Below, in pieces: positions 6,671-11,645 of a stretch of DNA of 11,645 nucleotides. The notes under the pieces are model-generated. The model had not been told where the DNA came from. It saw nothing but the letters and a program-made list of their open reading frames with translations, and searched no databases. Made by a program: the position numbers and the translations under genes. Within the stretch, counting starts at the first letter, position 1; each line of letters opens with the position of its first letter. This DNA is from Oscillospiraceae bacterium (GTDB lineage: Bacteria; Bacillota; Clostridia; Oscillospirales; Ruminococcaceae), in assembly GCA_003445125.1 (NCBI GenBank), contig DLVP01000024.1, positions 6,218-17,862 of the forward strand, given 5' to 3'.

Positions 6671-8032
6671 TTAACTGTCGCGGATATTCTGAATAATATC
6701 CTCAATGGTGGAACGGAAATTGTCGTCCTTTTCCATGCGCGAGACCACTTTTTTGATGGCGTAGACCATCGTGGCGTGATCTCTTCCGCCGAACTGTTCG
6801 CCAATCGAGGAAAGGGGCATCTGCGTGATTTCGCGGACGATGTAAATCGATGCCTGCCGCGCCTGGGACACGGAAGCCGAGTGTTTCTGGGAACGGACGT
6901 CCGCTGCCGTCACGCCGAGCGTGCGCGCGACTTCGTTGATAATTCTCTCCACGGTCACGGGCGTGGGCTGGTTGTCGTTGAGGACATCCTTGATGGCCGT
7001 CTGCGCCAGCGAAATGGAGGGCTGAGAACCGGCGAGCTGCTGGTAGGCTTTCATTTTTTTGACGGTGCCTTCCAGCTGCCGGATGTTGTTTTTGAGCTTG
7101 TTGGCGACAAATTCGCACACCTCCGGCGGAATATCGATGTCCATCAATTCCGCTTTGCGTTTGATGATGGCGACGCGGGTTTCAAAATCCGGCTTCTGAA
7201 TATCGGCAGTCAAGCCCCATTCAAAGCGGGTTTTCAGACGGTCGTCGAGCGTTTTGATCTCGTTGGGCGAACGGTCCGACGTCAGCACGATCTGTTTTCC
7301 GGAATGGTACAGCGCGTCAAACGTGTGGAAAAATTCTTTCTGGGTGGCTTCCTTGCCGGCAATGAACTGAATGTCGTCCACCAAAAGAACGTCCACATTG
7401 CGGTATTTTTCGCGGAAATTGTGGGTTTCGTTTTCAGTGTTGCCCTTGACGCCCAGCGCTTCGATCAGCTCGTTGGTGAAGTCCTCGCCTTTGACGTACA
7501 GCACCTTGTAATTCGGGAATTTCTCGTGGATTTTGTTTTCCATCGCATAGAGCAAATGGGTTTTTCCGAGTCCCGAACCGCCGTAGATAAACAGCGGGTT
7601 GTACGGTCCCGCAGGCGACTGTGCGACCGCGAGACACGCGGCGTGGGCAAATTTGTTGGACGCGCCGACAATGTAGGTGTCGAACGTGTATTCATAGTCG
7701 CCGCCTCTGGAATTTCTCTCCATTTCCTCTTTGGAGTAGTGCAGCGGCTCCGGCTCCACAAAAAGGTTGTTGACCGTATCTTCTTCCTGGCAGAGGATTT
7801 TCAGATGAACCTCATACCCCAGCACTTCCTTCAGTGCGTCCTCCACCATCGCGCCGTAGCGGTTTTCGAGCATCTGCTTCTGCACAATGGAAGGGACGGA
7901 AATCACCGCCGTTTCGCCGTCGAGAGAGACGGGTTCGATACACTTGATCCACAGCCCGAACGCCACTTCGGAGATGACGTTTTTCTCCTGAAAATGACTG
8001 ATGGCAATTTGAAAAACTTTCTTTAAATCCAT
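6671..8032 (-). CDS. dnaA: Chromosomal replication initiator protein DnaA
   Basis: 453 residues. Domain I is about 1-80 and linker domain II is short. Domain III (AAA+) has Walker A GGSGLGKTH (151-159), Walker B LLVDD (216-220) and the DDRLKTRFEWGL block (263-274). Domain IV (about 360-453) ends in the DNA-binding signature GGRDHATMVYAI (415-426). The commonest form of this signature is GGRDHTTV, so A420 replaces the threonine equivalent to E. coli T435, which faces the box. The earlier VARPRQ-type motif reads VSQARQ (388-393). ATG at 8032 is chosen because GGGAGG lies five bases upstream and MDLKKVFQIA is a normal start; the open frame runs to 8236, but through the promoter and putative boxes. 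Two putative DnaA boxes in the leader suggest autoregulation. Confidence 0.97.
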   Translation of the reverse strand: MDLKKVFQIAISHFQEKNVISEVAFGLWIKCIEPVSLDGETAVISVPSIVQKQMLENRYGAMVEDALKEVLGYEVHLKILCQEEDTVNNLFVEPEPLHYSKEEMERNSRGGDYEYTFDTYIVGASNKFAHAACLAVAQSPAGPYNPLFIYGGSGLGKTHLLYAMENKIHEKFPNYKVLYVKGEDFTNELIEALGVKGNTENETHNFREKYRNVDVLLVDDIQFIAGKEATQKEFFHTFDALYHSGKQIVLTSDRSPNEIKTLDDRLKTRFEWGLTADIQKPDFETRVAIIKRKAELMDIDIPPEVCEFVANKLKNNIRQLEGTVKKMKAYQQLAGSQPSISLAQTAIKDVLNDNQPTPVTVERIINEVARTLGVTAADVRSQKHSASVSQARQASIYIVREITQMPLSSIGEQFGGRDHATMVYAIKKVVSRMEKDDNFRSTIEDIIQNIRDS

Positions 8033-8043
8033 GGGATCCTCCC

Positions 8044-8063
8044 GGTTGAAACAATGTTGAAAA
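8044..8063 (-). promoter_or_regulatory. Two tandem putative DnaA boxes in the dnaA leader
   Basis: Minus strand TTTTCAACA (8063-8055) and GTTTCAACC (8052-8044), 11 nt apart in phase. The second abuts the GGGAGG ribosome binding site of dnaA. Both lie downstream of the predicted promoter, where bound DnaA could block transcription. The match is to the same atypical motif as in the dnaA-dnaN gap. Confidence 0.55.
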
Positions 8064-8096
8064 GCGGTGAAAAAATGAAAAGATACACCGAAAACC

Positions 8097-8125
8097 ATTG
8101 TACCACAAATCGCGGTTTTTTTCAA
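8097..8125 (-). promoter_or_regulatory. Sigma-A-type promoter of dnaA
   Basis: Minus strand TTGAAA (8125-8120), a 17-nt spacer, then TACAAT (8102-8097). This predicts a transcript start near 8090 and a leader of about 58 nt that contains the two putative DnaA boxes. Confidence 0.75.
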
Positions 8126-8177
8126 GGAAAAAATGAAAAAAACTTGATATAATATAATAAGGAAGAAACTTTTAAGA

Positions 8178-8186
8178 GGTTGAAAA
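8178..8186 (-). promoter_or_regulatory. Putative atypical DnaA box upstream of rpmH
   Basis: GGTTGAAAA on the + strand (TTTTCAACC on minus), just upstream of the rpmH -35 box. A TTATCCGCA-like site, one mismatch from the canonical box, is at 8266-8274 on the minus strand. The A/T-rich stretch 8126-8160 between the divergent promoters holds no gene. Confidence 0.45.
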
Positions 8187-8194
8187 AAAGGGGC

Positions 8195-8224
8195 TTGACA
8201 GAAGGGGTAAAAATATTGTATAAT
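8195..8224 (+). promoter_or_regulatory. Strong sigma-A promoter of the rpmH operon
   Basis: TTGACA (8195-8200), an 18-nt spacer, TATAAT (8219-8224): both hexamers are perfect. It predicts a leader of about 100 nt before rpmH. Confidence 0.88.
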
Positions 8225-8332
8225 ATACCCTTGCAAGGCTTGTATGAAAACGGGCTTTGAAAATATGCGGATAAACGTTCGCGTTTTGCGGGCGGTTTTG
8301 CGATTTTTCGACTTGCGAAAGGAGTGTTACGA

Positions 8333-8467
8333 ATGCTTAGAACCTATCAGCCTAAGAAACTCCAGAGAAAGAAGGAGCATGGCTTCAGAAAGAGAATGAG
8401 AACGGCGAACGGCCGTAAAGTTCTTGCGCGCAGAAGAGCAAAGGGCAGAGCGCGTCTGACGCACTGA
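8333..8467 (+). CDS. rpmH: 50S ribosomal protein L34
   Basis: 44 residues, highly basic. It starts [20 protein letters not shown] and continues [19 protein letters not shown], ending RLTH. This is the usual L34 length and sequence; the common start is MKRTYQPKK. The protein sits in the large ribosomal subunit. The ATG at 8333 has AAAGGAG eight bases upstream. It is the first gene of the rightward operon, with a perfect promoter about 110 nt upstream and rnpA 64 nt downstream. A small stem, TTTCG/CGAAA, abuts the SD and might affect initiation. Confidence 0.97.
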   Translation: MLRTYQPKKLQRKKEHGFRKRMRTANGRKVLARRRAKGRARLTH

Positions 8468-8531
8468 GTAAGTCTTGAATTGGCCACGTTTCTGTGGTCT
8501 TTTCTTTTATCTGCCGCTTGAAGGGAAAGCT

Positions 8532-8873
8532 ATGATTTTTACCGAAAAGCTCAAAGAAAACCGTGACTATTGCCGCTTGTACAGCCGGGGAAAGACGTTG
8601 GTCGATCCGGTGCTGGTGACGTATTACGTGCGCACCGGCAATAAGGACGAGCGCAAGATCGGGATCACGGCTGCCAAAAAGGTGGGAAAAGCGGTGCAGA
8701 GAAACCGCGCCCGCCGACTCATAGTTGCTGCCTATACGGTTCTGGAACCCGCCACGGAGGGCGGATACAGAGTCGTATTTGTCGCGCGTGCAAAAACCGC
8801 GCACGTGAAAACGGACCGCGTGCTGGCAGCTATGAAAAAGCACCTCAAAGCGGCGGGAATCCTGCACTCATGA
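8532..8873 (+). CDS. rnpA: Ribonuclease P protein component
   Basis: 113 residues. It pairs with the RNase P RNA to trim tRNA 5' ends. The RNR signature is KAVQRNRARRLI (53-64), preceded by KIGITAAKKVG; the N-terminal FTEKLKENRDYCRLYSRGK block is typical. ATG at 8532 is chosen for the AGGG six bases upstream and the family start (LK...F/Y..). The open frame extends to 8475 without an SD. It overlaps yidD by four bases (ATGA). Its place after rpmH is conserved across bacteria. Confidence 0.96.
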   Translation: MIFTEKLKENRDYCRLYSRGKTLVDPVLVTYYVRTGNKDERKIGITAAKKVGKAVQRNRARRLIVAAYTVLEPATEGGYRVVFVARAKTAHVKTDRVLAAMKKHLKAAGILHS

Positions 8874-9121
8874 AATCATTGTTTCTTTCGCTCATCCGCT
8901 GGTATCAGCGAAAAATCTCCCCGCGCAAAGGGAGTGCCGTGTGCCGGTATTATCCGACCTGCTCACAGTACGCCTATGAAGCGATCGAGGCTTACGGCAG
9001 CTTTTGGGGGATCTTGCTCGCCGTCGGAAGAATCCTGCGCTGCAATCCGATGTTCAAGGGCGGATGCGATCCCGTGCCGCCGTCGATTTTGGGCGGGCGG
9101 ATCAAAGCGCGCCGACACTAA
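8870..9121 (+). CDS. yidD: Membrane protein insertion efficiency factor YidD
   Basis: 83 residues. It has the family core CRYYPTCSQYAYEAIEAYG (25-43) and RCNPMFKGGCDPVP (57-70), with the conserved cysteines C25, C31, C58 and C66. An N-terminal amphipathic helix (LIRWYQRKISP) probably attaches it to the inner face of the membrane. It assists YidC-dependent membrane insertion. The start overlaps the rnpA stop by four bases, so translation is coupled; yidC follows 17 nt later. Confidence 0.96.
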   Translation: MKSLFLSLIRWYQRKISPRKGSAVCRYYPTCSQYAYEAIEAYGSFWGILLAVGRILRCNPMFKGGCDPVPPSILGGRIKARRH

Positions 9122-9138
9122 GAAAAGGAATTTGAAAA

Positions 9139-10197
9139 ATGGGATTTATTTCAAAATTGATCGGTATACCGCTCGGTTGGGTCATTTGGGTGTTTTATAA
9201 TTTTCTCGGACATCACTATGTCCTTTCGCTTTTTTTGTTTACCCTGTTCACCCGCCTGCTGCTGCTCCCTTCCACGATTAAGCAGCAAAAATCCGCGGTA
9301 AAAAATGCGCGCCTGAAGCCGAAAATGGATGCGCTTCAGAAGAAGTACGCGAATAATAAGCAAAAATATCAAGAAGAACTGATGAAGCTCTACGAAAAAG
9401 AGGGCTTCAATCCGATGTCCGGCTGCCTCCCCCTGCTCATCCAGCTGCCGATTCTGTACGGCTTGATCAACGTGGTCTATAACCCGCTGACGCATATTGT
9501 CCGTCTGGGCAGCGAAACGATCACCAAAATCGGCGAGATCGTCAAGGAAGTGGCGCCGAGCTTTGCAAATCAGGCGGAAATATACGCGATCAACCACGCC
9601 ACCGACGAAGCGTTTGCGTCACTCGGCGCGGATGTGATCGAAAAAATGCAGAGCATCAACCTGAATTTTCTCGGCATCAACCTCGGCGAAAAGCCGACCT
9701 GGGCGTTCAATGTCCTGCTGCTGATCCCGATTCTTTCGGGCTTGACCTCCCTGCTCGTGTCTCTCATTTCGCAGAAGAATATGACCGCTCAACAGGGCGG
9801 CACCGCCAATAACCCGACCATGAAGGGCATGATGCTGTTCATGCCGCTGCTGTCTCTGCTTTTCACCTTCGGAGTTCCCGCAGGTGTCGGCTTGTACTGG
9901 ATTTTCTCCAACATCATTTCCGCGGTGCAGACGGTGATTCTTTACAAAGTGTATAATCCACAGCAGATTGCCGCACAGATGGAAGCCGAAGAAGAAGCAA
10001 AAAAAGAAGAAGAACGCCAGGCACGCATCGAAGCCAAAAAAGCGCTGAAACAGGCGCGTGAGAACGGCGAGGACATCGAGTTGGACGAAAAGGCGCTGTC
10101 TCAGAAGGAAATCAACAAAAGAAAAATCGCCGAGGCAAGAAAAAGAATGGCAGAAAAATACGGCGAGGAATATACGGAAAAGGAAGAGGATCAATGA
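9139..10197 (+). CDS. yidC: Membrane protein insertase YidC (Oxa1 family)
   Basis: 352 residues. It has a membrane segment at about 12-38 with the conserved hydrophilic-groove arginine R39 (FTRLLLLP). A cytoplasmic coiled region follows (about 48-90), then GCLPLLIQLPILYGLINVVY (95-114), and further segments at about 190-210, 230-247 and 250-270. The tail (about 280-352) is strongly charged. It inserts and folds membrane proteins alone or with SecYEG. There is no lipobox or signal peptide at the N terminus, unlike B. subtilis SpoIIIJ. The loop between the second and third segments (about 120-185) is longer than in Bacillus. The AAGG-type SD is 9-10 bases upstream. It overlaps jag by four bases. 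Confidence 0.96.
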   Translation: MGFISKLIGIPLGWVIWVFYNFLGHHYVLSLFLFTLFTRLLLLPSTIKQQKSAVKNARLKPKMDALQKKYANNKQKYQEELMKLYEKEGFNPMSGCLPLLIQLPILYGLINVVYNPLTHIVRLGSETITKIGEIVKEVAPSFANQAEIYAINHATDEAFASLGADVIEKMQSINLNFLGINLGEKPTWAFNVLLLIPILSGLTSLLVSLISQKNMTAQQGGTANNPTMKGMMLFMPLLSLLFTFGVPAGVGLYWIFSNIISAVQTVILYKVYNPQQIAAQMEAEEEAKKEEERQARIEAKKALKQARENGEDIELDEKALSQKEINKRKIAEARKRMAEKYGEEYTEKEEDQ

Positions 10198-11159
10198 TTA
10201 AGGAAGTGTACTTCACCGGGAAAACTCTGGAAGAAGCGAAACAGACCGCTTGCAAAGAACTGTCGCTGGACGAATATCTCCTGTCCTATCAGATTGTGCA
10301 GACCCCGAAAAAAGGATTTTTGGGAATCGGATCGCTCCCCGCAAAAATCTGCGTGAGCGTGGAAGTGAAGGACGAGCCGAAGAAAAAAGAAGAGAGAAAA
10401 CCCAACCCGCCGCAAAGAAAGCCACGCGAGGAGAAACCTGCTCCGCGTGCGGAAAAACCCGCGGAAAAGGAAGAACCGAAAAAAGAGATCCTCCCGATGA
10501 CCAAAGCAGACGAGAAAAAAGTCGAGACGATCGTGAAATATGTCCGTGACGTGATCGATGCGATGGACGTCAAGGACTATACCCTGACCTATAAGATAGA
10601 GGACGGCGAAAACCTGCTGATCGATCTGGAAGGCGAGGGACTCGGCGTGATTATCGGACGCCGCGGCGAGACGCTGGATGCGATTCAGTATCTGACCGGA
10701 CTGGTTGCCAACCGCCAGGAAGCGCGCTATATCCGCGTGTCGCTCAACAGCGGAGATTATCGCCTGAAACGCGAAGAGACGCTGAAAAATCTGGCAAAGA
10801 AAAAAGCGGAAGCGGTGCTGAAATATGGCAGAAGCTATTCTTTGGAGCCGATGAATCCCTATGAACGCCGCATTATTCACGCGACGGTGTCGCAGATGGA
10901 GGGCGTGCATTCCAAATCGGTGGGTACCGACCCGAACCGCCGCGTAATCATTTTCCCGAATACGCGCCGTGACGATGCATCGGCAAACGGCGAGCGCCGC
11001 CGTCCTTCCGGAGACCATAGAGGAAACCGCGATTTCCGTCGGAATAATAACCGCGACCGCCGCGGACCGAAGCCGAACCCGATCAGCCAGGTGCCGCGTG
11101 AGGGCGCACCGAAGGAAGACGCGGCAGAAAAGCCGTTGTATTCCAAGATCGAGCTGTAA
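10194..11159 (+). CDS. khpB: RNA-binding protein KhpB/Jag
   Basis: 321 residues, in order: Jag-N domain (1-55, with PKKGFLGIGS at 38-47); a low-complexity K/E/P/R linker (about 58-100); a KH domain with the GxxG-type loop IIGRRGET (153-160); an R3H domain with NPYERRIIHA (221-230), R225 and H229 forming the R-x3-H core; and an arginine/asparagine-rich tail (about 257-296) that probably adds nonspecific RNA affinity. In other Firmicutes KhpB pairs with KhpA and affects cell division and small RNA handling. It overlaps yidC by four bases and ends the operon; a terminator follows within 10 nt. mnmE, its usual next gene, is absent. Confidence 0.95.
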   Translation: MIKEVYFTGKTLEEAKQTACKELSLDEYLLSYQIVQTPKKGFLGIGSLPAKICVSVEVKDEPKKKEERKPNPPQRKPREEKPAPRAEKPAEKEEPKKEILPMTKADEKKVETIVKYVRDVIDAMDVKDYTLTYKIEDGENLLIDLEGEGLGVIIGRRGETLDAIQYLTGLVANRQEARYIRVSLNSGDYRLKREETLKNLAKKKAEAVLKYGRSYSLEPMNPYERRIIHATVSQMEGVHSKSVGTDPNRRVIIFPNTRRDDASANGERRRPSGDHRGNRDFRRNNNRDRRGPKPNPISQVPREGAPKEDAAEKPLYSKIEL

Positions 11160-11166
11160 AAAGAAC

Positions 11167-11201
11167 GGGCAACGGGCGATTTTCGCCGTCGTTTCCCTTT
11201 T
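11167..11201 (+). terminator. Rho-independent terminator of the rpmH-jag operon
   Basis: GGGCAACG then GGCGA, loop TTT, TCGCC, a 2-nt bulge, CGTTTCCC, then TTTT. The stem has one mismatch and one bulge. It begins 7 nt after the jag stop. Confidence 0.75.
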
Positions 11202-11202
11202 G

Positions 11203-11247
11203 CACCGCCGCCGTTTTCCGGTGGACTACCCCTTTTTTAAAAAAGGG
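11203..11247 (+). repeat. Possible degenerate double-hairpin module C
   Basis: CACCG...CGGTG (11203-11223) is followed by a spacer and the perfect palindrome CCCTTTTTT/AAAAAAGGG (11230-11247). The layout, and the words CGG..GAC..CCCC and AAA.GGG, resemble module B1, but the first stem is short, so membership is uncertain. Confidence 0.4.
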
Positions 11248-11315
11248 AAACGGTCTCCGCAGACGACGGAGGACAAAAACCTTCGCATGGCTCTTTTTTC
11301 ACCGAAACGCATGAA

Positions 11316-11364
11316 AGGCAGAACACTGCCTGCAAAACCCGCAGGCGTGAACCTGCGGGTTTTT
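11316..11364 (+). terminator. Terminator with competing upstream hairpins (attenuator-like)
   Basis: The terminator stem is AAAACCCGCAGG (11334-11345), loop of 6, CCTGCGGGTTTTT (11352-11364). Before it lies AGGCAG-AACA-CTGCCT (11316-11331). GCCTGC (11328-11333) can instead pair with GCAGGC (11341-11346), which would break both other stems. The terminator is also usable on the minus strand. No gene follows within the window. Confidence 0.7.
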
Positions 11365-11382
11365 GATTTTGAAAAAAAAGAC

Positions 11383-11410
11383 GGTTGAAAACAAAGCAGA
11401 ATGTTGAAAA
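11383..11410 (-). promoter_or_regulatory. Two putative atypical DnaA boxes downstream of jag
   Basis: GGTTGAAAA (11383-11391) and TGTTGAAAA (11402-11410) on the + strand, read as TTTTCAACC and TTTTCAACA on the minus strand, with cores 19 nt apart. They lie about 3.3 kb from the main cluster, in gene-free DNA beside a repeat. Confidence 0.35.
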
Positions 11411-11431
11411 AACAGAAAAGTCGCGCATTCT

Positions 11432-11472
11432 CCTTCAGTCGCTCCGCGACAGCTCCCTCTCAGAGGGAGCCT
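11432..11472 (+). repeat. Double-hairpin intergenic repeat, module B2
   Basis: Hairpin GTCGC-TCC-GCGAC (11438-11450), then AGCT, then GCTCCCTC/GAGGGAGC (11452-11470). It shares its layout and outer words with B1, and forms the left arm of a fold-back structure whose right arm is copy A2. Confidence 0.8.
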
Positions 11473-11560
11473 ATGAGTTTATGCGATTTTCGGCTTTGTG
11501 CCGCAGAGAAAGCAAACGCAGAATTTGAGTTTTTAAAACTCAAAATCCGCACACTTTTCT

Positions 11561-11645
11561 TCTGCGGCAGCGCAGTGCGTTGCCATAAGCCTTCCTCCGG
11601 GAGGAAGGTGGTACGCGTAAGCGTGACGGAAGGAGCCTGCGGAAC
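11561..11645 (-). repeat. Double-hairpin intergenic repeat, copy A2 (inverted relative to A1)
   Basis: Its reverse complement aligns gaplessly with 3166-3250 (75 of 85 identical by my count). It contains hairpins CCTTCCTCC/GGAGGAAGG and TACGCGTAAGCGTGA. It runs to the window edge, so the outer end is not seen. Between B2 and A2 lie TGCCGCAGA (11499-11507) and its complement TCTGCGGCA (11561-11569), and a small palindrome TTTGAG/CTCAAA (11524-11544). No gene is seen in 11365-11645. Confidence 0.85.

Noticed and set aside
6617..8026. + strand frame of 469 residues opposite dnaA, and a similar one opposite recF (3742-5112)
   Set aside because: Both are antisense shadows of strongly conserved proteins and run through the putative boxes or overlap zones without start signals.
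8797..8812. CACGTGAAAAC within rnpA as a parS site
   Set aside because: Only the right half resembles parS (about 9 of 16 positions), and it lies in coding sequence.
11237..11428. Minus-strand open frame of 63 residues downstream of jag
   Set aside because: It runs through a strong terminator stem and two origin-type boxes and has no SD or recognisable motif.

Overview
This window is the chromosomal replication origin of a low-to-mid-GC Gram-positive bacterium, most likely a gut-type member of the Clostridia (Oscillospirales/Ruminococcaceae-like). The evidence is the gene order, the TTG start with a strong purine-rich ribosome binding site, the domain variants of DnaA, and double-hairpin intergenic repeats of a type I recall (unverified) from gut Oscillospirales genomes.

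Layout. 1-1179 (+): the 3'-truncated-in-view end of a MerR-family regulator, then a Cu/Zn superoxide dismutase-like gene, closed by a bidirectional terminator. 1214-2611 (-): a BrnQ-type branched-chain amino acid carrier with its own promoter. 2793-3044 (-): a small DUF2508/YaaL-like gene. 3045-3605: gene-free, with two double-hairpin repeat modules, a near-consensus parS site and a weak terminator. 3606-8032 (-): remB, recF, S4-domain yaaA, dnaN and dnaA. 8333-11159 (+): rpmH, rnpA, yidD, yidC and jag/khpB. 11160-11645: terminators, an attenuator-like set of hairpins and a fold-back repeat.

How it works together. The leftward block initiates and sustains replication (DnaA initiator, DnaN sliding clamp, RecF clamp/gap repair). 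The rightward block makes ribosomal protein L34, the RNase P protein and the YidC/YidD membrane insertion machinery with the RNA-binding protein Jag. This is the standard divergent Firmicutes origin, with dnaA lying between two clusters of putative DnaA sites.

The most interesting signal is the origin itself. Canonical TTATCCACA boxes are essentially absent. Instead the dnaA-dnaN gap, the dnaA leader and the rpmH upstream region carry repeated same-orientation copies of TTTTCAAC(A/C/T) (GTTGAAAA on the + strand). Two tandem copies sit beside a C-rich stretch and an in-frame run of CTA triplets, reproducing the box / GC / DnaA-trio layout of the B. subtilis basal unwinding system. The DnaA here also differs in its box-recognition loop.

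A second signal is an 85-bp repeat (about 88% identical by eye) in inverted orientation on either side of the whole origin block. The usual neighbours gyrB/gyrA and mnmE/mnmG are missing exactly at these points.
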